A stretch of DNA of 64,000 bases, from the NCBI GenBank assembly GCA_023417815.1, contig JAEZEI010000110.1, forward strand, positions 1-64,000. Reading direction: 5' to 3'. Within the stretch, counting starts at the first letter, position 1; each line of letters opens with the position of its first letter. The translations under genes and the position numbers were made by a program. The notes beneath the pieces were generated by a model. It had not been told where the DNA came from. It saw only the letters and a list, made by a program, of their open reading frames with translations, and made no database searches. This DNA is from Bacteroidota bacterium. GTDB taxonomy: Bacteria; Bacteroidota; Bacteroidia; Chitinophagales; Chitinophagaceae. Of the stretch, positions 1 to 9,426 are shown piece by piece.

Positions 1-128
1 ACGGAACCGGCCCATACAAAAACAAAACATTCCCGCCAATAATCCACGCCCATCAAAACGGCAGGTGGGTGCGTGAAGCGGCCCTGGCCTATTCAAAAAA
101 ACAGGCGAACAAAAAGCAGGTAGCATAA
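1..128 (+). CDS. paaA: 1,2-phenylacetyl-CoA epoxidase catalytic subunit PaaA, 3' end only
   Basis: Frame 3 is open from the window edge to a TAA at 126–128 and encodes about 41 residues. The piece NGRWVREAALAY resembles the C-terminus of PaaA, the di-iron alpha subunit of the multicomponent oxygenase that epoxidises the ring of phenylacetyl-CoA. The identification rests on this short tail plus position: it ends 10 nt before paaB, and paaC and paaD follow. The catalytic di-iron residues lie upstream, outside the window. Confidence 0.8.
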   Translation, partial: GTGPYKNKTFPPIIHAHQNGRWVREAALAYSKKQANKKQVA

Positions 129-138
129 ATCTTCTAAT

Positions 139-504
139 ATGAGTTTTAGAATAATAAGATTTCTTTACGGCGACATCCCGGAAGAAAAAGGCGGCGGCGA
201 TATAAAAAGCCAGACAAGGGATAAGAATGAATGGCCTTTGTGGGAAGTATTCATCCGCAGCAGGCAGGGCCTCGATCACAAGCATGCCGGAAGTTTGCAT
301 GCCGCTGATGCCGCAATGGCCATCGAAAATGCCCGTGATGTTTATACCAGAAGGCAGGAAGGTGTTAGCATTTGGGTTATCGAAAGCAAAAACATTCATG
401 CAAGCAATCCTGATGAAGCAGATTCATTTTATGAACCTGCAGCCGATAAGATCTACAGGCATCCTACATTTTATGATCTTCCCGATGAGGTAAAACATAT
501 GTAA
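139..504 (+). CDS. paaB: 1,2-phenylacetyl-CoA epoxidase subunit PaaB
   Basis: This is a 121-residue protein whose residues from about 31 onward match the PaaB family closely (WPLWEVFIRSRQGL, HAGSLHAADAAMAIENARD, YTRRQEGVSIWV, YRHPTFY). PaaB is a small non-catalytic subunit that helps assemble the PaaABCE epoxidase. The E. coli protein is about 95 residues, so this one carries an extra N-terminal stretch of about 25 residues; no internal in-frame ATG lies nearer the conserved start, so ATG 139 is used. paaC begins 4 nt after its stop, so the genes are surely cotranscribed. Confidence 0.93.
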   Translation: MSFRIIRFLYGDIPEEKGGGDIKSQTRDKNEWPLWEVFIRSRQGLDHKHAGSLHAADAAMAIENARDVYTRRQEGVSIWVIESKNIHASNPDEADSFYEPAADKIYRHPTFYDLPDEVKHM

Positions 505-508
505 AGGA

Positions 509-1291
509 ATGGACAACATCTTCGACCAAATAAAGAATGATCCTCGAAGGAACCTGGCAGAAAGCCTGCTGATGCTGGCAGATTCAGGATTGATCCTTTC
601 TCAAAGACAGAGTGAATGGACAGGTCATGGCCCGGTGCTGGAGCAGGATATCGCCATCACGAATATTAATCTTGACCTGTTAGGACAATCACGTTTATTA
701 TATCAATATGTTGCCGGCATTATAAGTGGGATAACCGGTTCAACAGAAACTGAAGACACACTTGCTTACCTGCGCACGGAAAGGAATTTCAGGAATTTTC
801 TGATCTGTGAACTTCCCAATGGAGATTGGGGGCAGACCGTATTAAGGTTATATCTTTTCAGTGTATACGCAAAAGAAATTGTCTCTGCTCTCGCGGAGCA
901 TGAAGATGAAACTATCCGTGGCATATCTGTAAAATCGCTGAAGGAAATAGCTTACCACGTAAAGTGGAGCAGTGAATGGGTAATAAGGCTGGGTGACGGA
1001 ACGGAAGAAAGCCATACAAGAATGGAAAATGCTATACACGCATTATGGCCATATACCGGGGAATTCTTCATGGCGGAGCCCTATGAAGTATCTCTTGAAT
1101 TAAACTATGAGGAACTCCGGCAAAAATGGATGACACAGGTGGAAACTGTTCTTCAGGAAGCAACCCTGGCCATTCCTGCACAGGTTTTCATGCAAACAGG
1201 TGGTAAAAAGGGAATTCACACAGAACATCTAGGTTATATGCTTGCAGAAATGCAATATTTACAAAGAACTTATCCCGGTGCTGAATGGTAA
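509..1291 (+). CDS. paaC: 1,2-phenylacetyl-CoA epoxidase subunit PaaC
   Basis: A 260-residue, largely helical protein of the PaaC family, the structural subunit with a ferritin-like fold that pairs with PaaA in the phenylacetyl-CoA epoxidase. Recognisable stretches are LADSGLILSQRQSEWTGHGP near the N-terminus, the QSRLLYQYVAGI helix, and KEIAYHVKWSSEWVIRLGDG in the middle. Length agrees with the family (about 250). The last codons overlap the start of paaD by 7 nt, which implies translational coupling. Confidence 0.94.
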   Translation: MDNIFDQIKNDPRRNLAESLLMLADSGLILSQRQSEWTGHGPVLEQDIAITNINLDLLGQSRLLYQYVAGIISGITGSTETEDTLAYLRTERNFRNFLICELPNGDWGQTVLRLYLFSVYAKEIVSALAEHEDETIRGISVKSLKEIAYHVKWSSEWVIRLGDGTEESHTRMENAIHALWPYTGEFFMAEPYEVSLELNYEELRQKWMTQVETVLQEATLAIPAQVFMQTGGKKGIHTEHLGYMLAEMQYLQRTYPGAEW

Positions 1292-1761
1292 ATACCAGCA
1301 ACGATATCGCCGTTGAGATCTGGAAACTTCTTGAAGATGTACCAGACCCGGAGATCCCGGTATTGTCGATCCGGGATCTTGGGATTTTAAGGGATGTGCA
1401 ATTGGCCGGTGATGAGGTGATCGTGACCATCACTCCTACTTATACCGGTTGCCCGGCAATGGATGCTGTGCAAATGGATATCCGGCTGAAACTTGCAGAA
1501 CATGGATACAGGAAAGTAAAGATCCGCCAGGTGATTTCTCCGGCGTGGACAACAGACTGGATGACCGAAGAAGGTAAACTGAAGTTGAAAGAGTATGGCA
1601 TAGCCCCGCCGGCAGGAACTTCTGCAGAAGGCACAATTGAATGCCCTTTATGTAATTCTGCTTCAACGACCCTGTTAAGCCAATTCGGATCTACGGCTTG
1701 TAAAGCTTTGTATCAGTGCAATGACTGTAAAGAAGTTTTCGACTACTTCAAATGTCATTGA
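1285..1761 (+). CDS. paaD: Phenylacetate pathway maturation protein PaaD (DUF59 plus zinc ribbon)
   Basis: A 158-residue protein with an N-terminal MIP18/DUF59 domain (DPEIPVLSIRDLGILRDV, TPTYTGCPAMDAV) and a C-terminal four-cysteine ribbon (CPLC near residue 114, CNDC near 148). PaaD is thought to help insert or mature metal centres in the epoxidase complex. The ATG at 1285 lies inside the end of paaC. paaE, the reductase subunit, is not seen downstream; if present it must lie upstream of the window or elsewhere. Confidence 0.92.
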   Translation: MVNTSNDIAVEIWKLLEDVPDPEIPVLSIRDLGILRDVQLAGDEVIVTITPTYTGCPAMDAVQMDIRLKLAEHGYRKVKIRQVISPAWTTDWMTEEGKLKLKEYGIAPPAGTSAEGTIECPLCNSASTTLLSQFGSTACKALYQCNDCKEVFDYFKCH

Positions 1762-1806
1762 CGGGCCTTATAGTATTCCTTAATTTTACTTAACTAATCA
1801 TCAATT

Positions 1807-2580
1807 ATGGATTCCATCCTCTTTAAGGAACAGGACAACGTTGCAATAATTACGCTGAACAGGCCCGAAAAATTCAATGCCTTCAACCGCGCTATGGCAT
1901 TGAAACTCCAGGAGGTTTTGAAAGAGTGTGATCATGAAAGGATCCGATGTGTCTTGATCACCGGTTCAGGAAAAGCATTTTCTGCAGGACAGGATCTTGG
2001 TGAAGTAACCGGTGAATCAGCCATCGATTTCAATAAGATCCTGTCTGAACATTATAACCCTGTAATAAGGTTGATACGAACCCTTGAAAAGCCGGTCGTG
2101 GCGGCTGTAAATGGTATAGCTGCTGGTGCAGGGGCTAACATTGCTTTGTGTTGTGATGTAGTAGTTGCGGCTAGCTCAGCTTCATTCTTGCAGGCGTTCA
2201 GTAAGATAGGCCTCATCCCCGATAGCAGCGGCACATACTTCCTTCCACGACTAATCGGTTTTCAAAAAGCATCTGCTTTAATGATGCTTGGAGAAAAAAT
2301 AAGTGCTAATGAAGCAGAAAAACTGGGAATGATATATAAGGCCCTGGACGACCAGGATTTCCAGGATGCGGCACTGAAGATCGCGATACAGCTTGCTTCA
2401 ATGCCTACAAGGGGACTCGCATTAACTAAACGGGCACTGAACGATTCGATGTCTGCAACCCTTGAACAACAATTGGCCAAAGAAGATGAATTGCAGGCAT
2501 TGGCATCAAAAACCTACGACTACAATGAAGGAGTAAATGCTTTCATTCAAAAAAGAAATCCTGAATTCAAAGGCAAATAA
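1807..2580 (+). CDS. paaG: PaaG-like enoyl-CoA hydratase/isomerase
   Basis: A 257-residue crotonase-fold protein. The CoA-binding oxyanion segment (AFSAGQDLGE near residue 60) and the AAGAGANIALCCDVVVA stretch around residue 100 are present. IGLIPDSSGTYFLPRLIG is typical of PaaG, the 1,2-epoxyphenylacetyl-CoA isomerase that converts the epoxide to the oxepin, where an Asp stands in the catalytic region. Position after paaD supports PaaG rather than PaaF, but the families are close, so the exact reaction is inferred. It ends 1 nt before the next gene. Confidence 0.82.
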   Translation: MDSILFKEQDNVAIITLNRPEKFNAFNRAMALKLQEVLKECDHERIRCVLITGSGKAFSAGQDLGEVTGESAIDFNKILSEHYNPVIRLIRTLEKPVVAAVNGIAAGAGANIALCCDVVVAASSASFLQAFSKIGLIPDSSGTYFLPRLIGFQKASALMMLGEKISANEAEKLGMIYKALDDQDFQDAALKIAIQLASMPTRGLALTKRALNDSMSATLEQQLAKEDELQALASKTYDYNEGVNAFIQKRNPEFKGK

Positions 2581-2581
2581 T

Positions 2582-2998
2582 ATGAACGAAGCTGCCAAAG
2601 TGGTTGACCACATGATGAAAAATGATCTCTTCAGCCAGTGGCTGGGAATTAGCGTCCTGGAAATAAAAGAAGGATACAGCCGGATCAGGATGACCGTTCG
2701 CGAAGAAATGATCAATGGGTTCGGAATTGTACATGGAGGCATTGCATTTTCTCTCGCCGACAGCGCTTTTGCTTTTGCCTGCAATAACAGGAATAATCTT
2801 TCTGTTGCTCTGGATACTTCAATCAACTTTCTTAAACCGGTGAATCCGGGGAACGTACTCACAGCAGAAGCATCAGAACTTCATCATGGCAGAAGCACTG
2901 GCCTTTACCATATCACTATATATAATGAAAACAATGATCTGGTAGCAGTCTTTAAAGGAATGTGTTTTCGTACAGGGAAGAAACTCATCGATCAATAA
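2582..2998 (+). CDS. paaI: PaaI-type hotdog acyl-CoA thioesterase
   Basis: A 138-residue single hotdog-domain protein. The motif NGFGIVHGGIAFSLADSAFA (around residues 40–60) is the PaaI active-site helix, with the HGG oxyanion segment and a conserved acidic residue in LAD. PaaI hydrolyses stalled phenylacetyl-CoA intermediates and so releases trapped CoA. The frame is open further upstream inside paaG, but the ATG at 2582, 1 nt after the paaG stop, gives the normal family length and was chosen. Confidence 0.88.
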   Translation: MNEAAKVVDHMMKNDLFSQWLGISVLEIKEGYSRIRMTVREEMINGFGIVHGGIAFSLADSAFAFACNNRNNLSVALDTSINFLKPVNPGNVLTAEASELHHGRSTGLYHITIYNENNDLVAVFKGMCFRTGKKLIDQ

Positions 2999-3004
2999 TT
3001 TACC

Positions 3005-3592
3005 ATGATTTATCAGTATAAAGATTTCATTCCTGTTATACATGAATCAAGTTTCATTCATCCACAGGCGGCGGTTACGGGAAATGTTGTCATAGGCAAA
3101 AACGTTTATGTGGGTCCGGGTGCTGCTATTCGCGGGGACTGGGGCCTGGTAATCATTAAAGATGGATGTAATGTTCAGGAGAACTGTACGCTTCATATGT
3201 TTCCCGGCAAAAGCGTGGTGCTGATGGAAAATGCACACATTGGGCATGGGGCTGTTATTCATGGTGCAACCATCGGAAAGAACTGCCTCATAGGAATGAA
3301 TGCAGTGATAATGGATGAAGTTGTGATCGGTGATGAATGCATTGTAGGAGCCATGAGCTTCATAAAGGCTGCAGAAATCTTCGAACAAAGAAACCTCATC
3401 GCAGGGAACCCCGCTAAGATCCTGAGATCAATAAGCGATGAAATGATAGAATGGAAATCTAAGGGCACAGCATTATATCAACAACTTGCCCGCGATCTTC
3501 ACACCGACCTGAAACCGTGCGAACCACTCCGGAACCTTCCCCCGGGTGGGATAAATATTCCCGAAGGCAGTTATGATCCATGGAATTCCTGA
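3005..3592 (+). CDS. paaY: PaaY-like hexapeptide-repeat protein (gamma carbonic anhydrase fold)
   Basis: A 195-residue left-handed beta-helix protein with hexapeptide repeats (IHPQAAVTGNVVIGKNVYVG, IHGATIGKNCLIGMNAV). Histidines in the HMF, HIGHG and IHGA segments correspond to the zinc ligands of gamma carbonic anhydrases. PaaY proteins act as auxiliary thioesterases in phenylacetate degradation. The C-terminal extension (YQQLARDL, LPPGG) is also PaaY-like. Its stop at 3590–3592 abuts the stop of the next, convergent gene with no spacer. Confidence 0.85.
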   Translation: MIYQYKDFIPVIHESSFIHPQAAVTGNVVIGKNVYVGPGAAIRGDWGLVIIKDGCNVQENCTLHMFPGKSVVLMENAHIGHGAVIHGATIGKNCLIGMNAVIMDEVVIGDECIVGAMSFIKAAEIFEQRNLIAGNPAKILRSISDEMIEWKSKGTALYQQLARDLHTDLKPCEPLRNLPPGGINIPEGSYDPWNS

Positions 3593-4126
3593 TCACCGGA
3601 GTAATCGCGGATCTTCCCATACAAGCGTTTCACCTGAGCGTTTAGCATGAAAGTCTGTAATTTTTCCATCTCCTCTTCCTGTAATCCCTCCGTCAGGATG
3701 ACCTATAAGCTTACAATCTGCATCAAGCAGATCGCTGAAAAAATCACAACAAGGTGCGGTTACATAATATACAGTCCTGCCATTGTATTGATATCTGAAA
3801 ATCTTCTGCGGAGGATTTTTCACCTCGCCATTCATGATGTCTTTTACATAGTTGCGAAGGCATTGCGGTGGATCACTAACCAGGAAGTGCCCGTTTTCCA
3901 GGTCTATATTGCCAGGGCGAGCTTTACCAGAAGATGGTTTTCCCGGTATGGTACCGGTCCTTCGGGTGTTGTCATCCCCGGGCTGATCCATGTTTTTTTT
4001 GTCCAAAGTATCTTTTACTGCGATTCCCGATGAAGTATCCTCATTGATTGCTGATGTTTCCTGTGTTTTCTTTCCTGCACAACATTGCACAAATATTATT
4101 GCTGTGATGATCAGAATATATTTCAT
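3593..4126 (-). CDS. Putative lipoprotein with a DUF6970-like C-terminal domain
   Basis: A 177-residue protein with a signal peptide ending in a lipobox (IIFVQCC), so it is probably anchored in a membrane by lipidation. Residues of about 25–75 are polar and low in complexity, typical of a linker. The C-terminal part holds [11 protein letters not shown], a CCD segment, [16 protein letters not shown]; the last motif resembles small secreted Bacteroidota proteins of unknown function. It lies between paaY (convergent) and obgE (divergent) and has no clear functional link to either. Confidence 0.75.
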   Translation of the reverse strand: MKYILIITAIIFVQCCAGKKTQETSAINEDTSSGIAVKDTLDKKNMDQPGDDNTRRTGTIPGKPSSGKARPGNIDLENGHFLVSDPPQCLRNYVKDIMNGEVKNPPQKIFRYQYNGRTVYYVTAPCCDFFSDLLDADCKLIGHPDGGITGRGDGKITDFHAKRSGETLVWEDPRLLR

Positions 4127-4167
4127 AACACTATTTTAAATACAAGTTTCCGGTTAAAAATTTTCCT

Positions 4168-4175
4168 CACCTTTG
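4168..4175 (+). promoter_or_regulatory. Predicted -7 element of obgE, placed for a leaderless mRNA
   Basis: CACCTTTG matches 7 of 8 positions of the Bacteroidota TAnnTTTG box and ends 5 nt before the obgE ATG at 4181. Transcription starting 5–6 nt beyond the TTTG would begin at or next to the start codon. Confidence 0.5.
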
Positions 4176-4180
4176 ACCAA

Positions 4181-5185
4181 ATGGAACGTTCAAATTTTGT
4201 TGACCAGATCAGGATCTTTTGCCGCAGTGGTCATGGAGGAGCGGGCAGCCGCCACTTTCTACGGAATAAACTTACAGCAAAAGGCGGACCTGACGGAGGT
4301 GATGGCGGAAGAGGTGCGCACATTATTTTAAGAGGTAACTCGCAACTGTGGACGCTTTTACATCTTAGGTATTATAAGAATGTGCTTGCCGAGAATGGTG
4401 AAGGAGGTTCCGGTAATAACCGTACCGGAAGAAATGGGAAGGATATTATAATAGAAGTTCCTTTAGGTACGGTTGCCAGGGATGAAGAAACCGGTGATAT
4501 TGAAGCTGAGATCCTTGAAGACGGACAGGAGGTGATCTGGCTGGAAGGCGGGCGAGGCGGACTCGGCAATACCAATTTTAAATCTGCCACTAACCAGGCT
4601 CCAGATTATGCCCAGCCGGGAGAACCAGGAGTGGAGGGAATAAAGGTACTGGAACTAAAAGTGCTGGCTGATGTTGGACTCGTAGGTTTTCCAAACGCCG
4701 GTAAATCCACTTTACTGAGCACGATTACTGCAGCTACTCCCAAGATCGCGGATTATGCCTTCACCACACTCACCCCGCAACTTGGAATGGTTGAATACCG
4801 CGAAGGAAAAAGTTTCTGCGTGGCCGATCTCCCGGGAATTATTGAAGGTGCTGCAGAGGGAAAAGGCCTGGGGCATCGCTTTCTACGTCATATTGAAAGG
4901 AACTCAATACTCCTGTTTGTAATTCCTTCAGACAGCAAGGACCACAAAAAGGAATTCGATATTCTGAAGGATGAATTAAGAAGATATAATCCTGAACTCC
5001 TGCAAAAGGATTTTGTGATCGCAATAAGTAAATCAGACATGCTGGATGATGAACTTAAAGAGGCAATTGAACGTGAATTACCTCCCGGGATTCCCTTCGT
5101 ATTCATTTCATCTGTAACAGGAACAGGCCTGGTAAAACTTAAAGACCTTCTTTGGGAAACCTTAAACACGAATAAAGAAGTGTAA
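4181..5185 (+). CDS. obgE: GTPase ObgE/CgtA
   Basis: A 334-residue Obg GTPase that acts in late assembly of the 50S ribosomal subunit and in stress control. The N-terminal glycine-rich Obg fold ([35 protein letters not shown]) covers residues 1–158. The G domain follows with Walker [10 protein letters not shown] at 169–177, the switch region around [17 protein letters not shown] (G3) and SKSD (G4). There is no TGS extension. The frame is open upstream to 4085, but ATG 4181 fits the family start and the promoter. Its TAA overlaps the next ATG by 1 nt. Confidence 0.97.
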   Translation: MERSNFVDQIRIFCRSGHGGAGSRHFLRNKLTAKGGPDGGDGGRGAHIILRGNSQLWTLLHLRYYKNVLAENGEGGSGNNRTGRNGKDIIIEVPLGTVARDEETGDIEAEILEDGQEVIWLEGGRGGLGNTNFKSATNQAPDYAQPGEPGVEGIKVLELKVLADVGLVGFPNAGKSTLLSTITAATPKIADYAFTTLTPQLGMVEYREGKSFCVADLPGIIEGAAEGKGLGHRFLRHIERNSILLFVIPSDSKDHKKEFDILKDELRRYNPELLQKDFVIAISKSDMLDDELKEAIERELPPGIPFVFISSVTGTGLVKLKDLLWETLNTNKEV

Positions 5186-6081
5186 TGAGAAGGATCGTCT
5201 TTCTGATAAATCCAATTTCGGGAGTTTCCAATAAAGATGCTTTGAAGAGACTGATCCGGACCCGTTGCATGACCGCATCTGTTGAACATGAAATTCAGCC
5301 TACCCACATTTCCGGTGACTATTCTGCCCTGAAGGCAAGGGTTATGCATGGCGAAATAACAGATATAGTGGTTTGCGGTGGTGATGGAACGGTGAGCCAG
5401 GTTGCCGGAGCATTATTTGGAACAACAGTGAACATCGGGATTCTACCTGTGGGATCAGGGAATGGTCTTGCCTTCGCTGCAGGTATTTCTTCCAATCTTG
5501 ACAAGGCAATGGATATTATCCTGGCCGGAAAGTCAGTTGAAACAGATGGATTCCTTGTAAATGATCACTTCAGTTGCATGCTTTGCGGACTTGGCTTTGA
5601 TGCAAGTGTAGCGCATGCCTTTGCAGCCCAAAAACGAAGAGGGCTACGCACCTATCTGAGACTTTCAGCTTACCATTTCCTGAAATCAAGACCGTGGCCT
5701 TTTATAATTTACAAGGATTCAACTGTTGTAAAGACCAACGCATACTTTATAAGCATTGCCAACAGCAACCAGTTCGGGAATAATTTCAGGATAGCGCCGC
5801 GGGCAAGTTTGTCTGATGGCTTACTCGACATTGTGGTGGTGCACAAAATGAATAAGGCCCGGATGGCTTTTTCGATCCTGCACCATCTTTTTTATGGAAA
5901 GGTTACTCTTGTAGATGATACCCGCTTTCATAAGGGACATATTCACTACTTCCAGGCAAAGAAGATCATTATCGAAAACCCTGCCCTCGCACCTTTCCAT
6001 GCCGATGGCGAACCTATGCCCTCAGCAAACAAATACAGTATTTCAATAATTGAGAAAGCGTTCAGGCTTATACAACCCTAA
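5185..6081 (+). CDS. Diacylglycerol kinase family lipid kinase (DgkB/YegS type)
   Basis: A 298-residue protein of the DAGK catalytic-domain family. FLINPISG at the N-terminus, GGDGTVSQVAGAL near residue 67 (nucleotide-binding GGDGT) and LPVGSGNGLAFAAG near 88 are the diagnostic motifs. These enzymes phosphorylate diacylglycerol, ceramide or related lipid alcohols; the true substrate cannot be told from sequence. The gene is coupled to obgE by a 1 nt overlap and overlaps the convergent patatin gene by 4 nt. Confidence 0.9.
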   Translation: MRRIVFLINPISGVSNKDALKRLIRTRCMTASVEHEIQPTHISGDYSALKARVMHGEITDIVVCGGDGTVSQVAGALFGTTVNIGILPVGSGNGLAFAAGISSNLDKAMDIILAGKSVETDGFLVNDHFSCMLCGLGFDASVAHAFAAQKRRGLRTYLRLSAYHFLKSRPWPFIIYKDSTVVKTNAYFISIANSNQFGNNFRIAPRASLSDGLLDIVVVHKMNKARMAFSILHHLFYGKVTLVDDTRFHKGHIHYFQAKKIIIENPALAPFHADGEPMPSANKYSISIIEKAFRLIQP

Positions 6082-8294
6082 TCGACGAGTTTTTCCAGGA
6101 TGAAATTCACCATCTCATTGTTCCTTCCGGATTTAAATGAATTCCGTACGTCGCGCTTTTCCCTGGCAGAAATGTGAAAATTCAAGGCGGCAGACTGCTC
6201 GGGTTTTCCGGGAATGTAATTGATGGACACTTTAATAATCATGGAATCCATAGTAGCCTTCATATAGCTATACTGGTCCGTTTGTGAATAGTGCTGCAAC
6301 TTATGCCAGTTATGCTGCAACATCGTAACGGGGTTAATGATCATGTCGGAAAGCGAATTGGTAACAAAGGGATCATCCCAGTATTCATTATCCCTGTCCC
6401 TTAACTGAATGATAAGCACTCCTGCAGTATTATTCTCTATCCATTCCCGGAAGTTTTCGATGAACCGGAGAGTTGTCTCCTGCCCAAAATTATCCCGCAG
6501 TCCTGCATCCATTACATCAATTACAGGATCACTTGGCAGCCAGACATTCGGTAATACATAGGGGAAAGTTGCATTCATTCTTAATGCCGTAAGCATTCTC
6601 AGATTATAGGCTTCCTGGTGTTTGAATAAAGCTCCGAAATCAACGGCATCGGGACTTGCAGTTGAATCCCTGTGCAGGTATGCAGGTTTCATCAGGTAGC
6701 TTAGAGGATGAGGCGAAATGATCAGCCTTCTCCCGTCGCTTTTAATTACCGAATTGAAAATGATCAGGGGAATCCTGGCTGCGGCCTCATCCTCTTTTAC
6801 AGATCCAAGAGAATGCGAAAGTATACCGTTAGTGTTCTCATTCAATTTCTTTTCAAAAGCATACCCCCGATCTTTGATATAATCCTTACCTCCAACACTG
6901 AATTTTTGTGCCGGGGAAAATATATCCCTTGCTATCATGGAGGTGAATACCGGGTTCAGAAGGTCGCCGCATATCTTATCATTATAAATGCTGTTGAACC
7001 TGTCGAAAGAATCGCTCAAAGCTTTCCTGTATAATTCACGGTAGTAAGTGGCTGCAAGCATTCCACCGCTTGCCCCGCTTATCAGGAAGGTTTTGCGCAT
7101 TAACGACCCACCCGACATACTATCCAGTTTTTGAAGGCTGTTCATAACGAAGGCTGCACTTCTCAGTCCACCCCCACTTACATTTATGAAAACCATCACG
7201 GGTTTTTCGCTTTGCTGCTTCGCTTTCCAGTTATCCAGGACCCTCAGCATATAGGCCTTGTCTGAAGCAATCCTGTTAGTATCGCAAAGCTCCATCAATG
7301 ATTCCCGGTTATATTCTGCCCTCCCCCCTTTCTGCGAGTATTCGAGACCATAGGCTTTATTCCGCGGATCGATATATTCATTCTTATAAAGGAAGTTTAT
7401 GAAAACCACAAGCAATATGGCAAACGGCAGGCTCCAGCTTTGAAGGAAATAAGTAAGCGCACCAATTACTGCTATCATCACCGAAAAGAAAATGAGCGTA
7501 GAAGCTGCTGCAGGCATTTCAAATACCCTGTTATCCAGGAAAAATCCTATCCCCACCAGGAAAATAAAGGCGAGCCCAATACTGAAGATCGCTGCAATGT
7601 GATGTCTTTTGAAAATGGTATCGATAAATTCCTGCCTGTAATGCGTAACAGCGCGAGGTTTCCTTAATTTAAAACGGGAGCTGATGAAATAATTAACTTT
7701 CAAACCAAATTCATCTGCCCATCCTGGTTTAACTACGAATGCTGACCGGAAAAGCTGTGGATCGGCAATCATCGGCGCCATTGTACGCACTATGGTCTTT
7801 TCTGCACCAAAGAAATAAAGAAAGGAGATAAGGCATATGATCACTACTCCCAGCAGTACACCAACAACCAATAATATTGAATCCTGCACCGTCATCAATT
7901 CATCATAAAGATTAAACCTGTATAGTTTAACCAGGTAGTAAGAAAGAAACAATAATGGGAACAAGGCATTATTGATACAATATTTCAGGAAAGGTTTGGT
8001 GGTGGTGGCAAGAAATTTAAAGCGCTTACTGTGCAGGATAAACGTAGTAATGTTCCAGCTCATGAAGAAGACCCCAAGGGCCAGGCCTGTAATGGAAGCA
8101 CCCAGGAAATTCACAGAATTAAGATATTCGGGCGCAAGGAAAAGGGCATCCGCGCCAAATCCTTTCATGAAACTGCCGTTTACAGTACTGACCAGGATAA
8201 GCCATACCAGCAGCAGAACCTGGTACTTCCTGAAATGAAGGATAAAAAGTTGAACAGGAAAGAAACGGTAGATATTTCTAAGGATGGATCGCAT
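6078..8294 (-). CDS. Membrane-anchored patatin-like phospholipase
   Basis: A 738-residue protein. Roughly the first 310 residues contain about eight hydrophobic segments; the rest is a patatin domain with the oxyanion motif SGGGLRSA, the nucleophile elbow SGASGG and the partner aspartate in DAGLRDN. Such proteins are predicted serine-aspartate acyl hydrolases acting on lipids. The large membrane part is unusual compared with soluble patatins. It lies 21 nt downstream of heme A synthase on the same strand and is probably cotranscribed with it; no functional link is evident. Confidence 0.85.
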   Translation of the reverse strand: MRSILRNIYRFFPVQLFILHFRKYQVLLLVWLILVSTVNGSFMKGFGADALFLAPEYLNSVNFLGASITGLALGVFFMSWNITTFILHSKRFKFLATTTKPFLKYCINNALFPLLFLSYYLVKLYRFNLYDELMTVQDSILLVVGVLLGVVIICLISFLYFFGAEKTIVRTMAPMIADPQLFRSAFVVKPGWADEFGLKVNYFISSRFKLRKPRAVTHYRQEFIDTIFKRHHIAAIFSIGLAFIFLVGIGFFLDNRVFEMPAAASTLIFFSVMIAVIGALTYFLQSWSLPFAILLVVFINFLYKNEYIDPRNKAYGLEYSQKGGRAEYNRESLMELCDTNRIASDKAYMLRVLDNWKAKQQSEKPVMVFINVSGGGLRSAAFVMNSLQKLDSMSGGSLMRKTFLISGASGGMLAATYYRELYRKALSDSFDRFNSIYNDKICGDLLNPVFTSMIARDIFSPAQKFSVGGKDYIKDRGYAFEKKLNENTNGILSHSLGSVKEDEAAARIPLIIFNSVIKSDGRRLIISPHPLSYLMKPAYLHRDSTASPDAVDFGALFKHQEAYNLRMLTALRMNATFPYVLPNVWLPSDPVIDVMDAGLRDNFGQETTLRFIENFREWIENNTAGVLIIQLRDRDNEYWDDPFVTNSLSDMIINPVTMLQHNWHKLQHYSQTDQYSYMKATMDSMIIKVSINYIPGKPEQSAALNFHISAREKRDVRNSFKSGRNNEMVNFILEKLVD

Positions 8295-8315
8295 TAATCT
8301 ACCTCAATATACTTA

Positions 8316-9353
8316 TTAATTCCTCCGGTTCACATATAACAACATGGTAAGTACAACCACTATCAGCATTGCAACAAACTGGTGGATCACTCCGAACCAT
8401 GCAAGCGAGATCCTGTTGGTTGAATTCAGTACTGTAAGAATCCCCAGGATCACCTGGCTTGTGATCAAAAGAATGAACCAGGTACGTAGCCTGTTGAATA
8501 ACACAGAGCCGGTTTTGGCCGACCGGAAATAAAAGACCACCGATAATATGAGAATAATGTAGGCCAGCCCCCTGTGAATGAAATGTACCATCAGGTTATT
8601 ATTCAAAAGGTTCAATGAGAATGGGTTTTGTTCGGAAGCGGCTGCGGGTAAAAACTTTCCATTGATGTCGGGCCAGGTAGGCGCGCTGTAGGCAGCTTTC
8701 AGCCCGGCCATAAATCCTCCGTAAACAAGTTGCAGCAGTATTAACGCAGAAAGAACCAATAAGAAATTCCGCAAACCAGGCCTCAATACCCTTTCCCGGA
8801 ATGAAGGCAATAGAGACAATGCAAACCATAAAGTATATACCAGCAATATGATCGCAGCTATTAAATGAGTGGTAAGTTCAATATGACCGACATAATACCG
8901 TTCCGGAACGAGGCCGCTTTTCACCATGATCCAGCCTACAGCGCCCTGAAGTGCGCCAAGCAAGAACAAAATGATCATGGGCATGACCATATCCCTGCTG
9001 AATTTCCTTTTAGCAAGAAAATAAAAAAAGCCCGCGAGAAATACCAATCCAAGCAAACGGGCCCACTGCCGGTGAAACCATTCCCAGAAAAAGATGAATT
9101 TAAAATCACTGAGCGTGAAATCGCTGTGAACATATTTGAATTGATCGGTTCGCATATATTTCTGGAACTCAATCATCCAGTCCTTTTCATTCAGGGGAGG
9201 AAGTGCACCTGTAATAGGTTTCCACTCTGTTATCGAGAGTCCGGATTCAGTTAACCGTGTGATACCGCCAATAAGAATCTGTACGATGATCATGAAAACC
9301 CCTAAAAGCAGCCAGTTAGCAACCTGGCGATCACCTTCCCGGATATTGTGCAT
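8316..9353 (-). CDS. ctaA: Heme A synthase (COX15/CtaA family)
   Basis: A 345-residue polytopic protein. GGITRLTESGLSITEWKP near the N-terminus is the signature of COX15/CtaA, which oxidises the C8 methyl of heme O to make heme A for aa3-type oxidases. Conserved heme-ligand histidines appear in FHRQWARLLG, GHIELTTHLIA, HFIHRGLAY and IHQFVA. The frame extends to 9425, but ATG 9353 was chosen because a perfect TAACTTTG box lies 5 nt upstream of it. It would serve the cytochrome oxidase encoded at 49–55 kb. Confidence 0.93.
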   Translation of the reverse strand: MHNIREGDRQVANWLLLGVFMIIVQILIGGITRLTESGLSITEWKPITGALPPLNEKDWMIEFQKYMRTDQFKYVHSDFTLSDFKFIFFWEWFHRQWARLLGLVFLAGFFYFLAKRKFSRDMVMPMIILFLLGALQGAVGWIMVKSGLVPERYYVGHIELTTHLIAAIILLVYTLWFALSLLPSFRERVLRPGLRNFLLVLSALILLQLVYGGFMAGLKAAYSAPTWPDINGKFLPAAASEQNPFSLNLLNNNLMVHFIHRGLAYIILILSVVFYFRSAKTGSVLFNRLRTWFILLITSQVILGILTVLNSTNRISLAWFGVIHQFVAMLIVVVLTMLLYVNRRN

Positions 9354-9358
9354 GGCCG

Positions 9359-9366
9359 CAAAGTTA
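9359..9366 (-). promoter_or_regulatory. Predicted -7 element of heme A synthase, leaderless placement
   Basis: On the minus strand this reads TAACTTTG, a perfect TAnnTTTG box, and ends 5 nt before the ATG at 9353. This supports 9353 over the upstream in-frame start. Confidence 0.55.
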
Positions 9367-9414
9367 ACCCTAGTTATGTGAATAAATGGTCTGCCATTCC
9401 CTTTTGGAAAAATC

Positions 9415-9422
9415 GATATTTG
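9415..9422 (+). promoter_or_regulatory. Predicted -7 element of rnhB, leaderless placement
   Basis: GATATTTG matches 7 of 8 positions of TAnnTTTG and ends 4 nt before the GTG at 9427. It is divergent from, and 49 nt away from, the heme A synthase box. Confidence 0.4.
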
Positions 9423-9426
9423 CATT

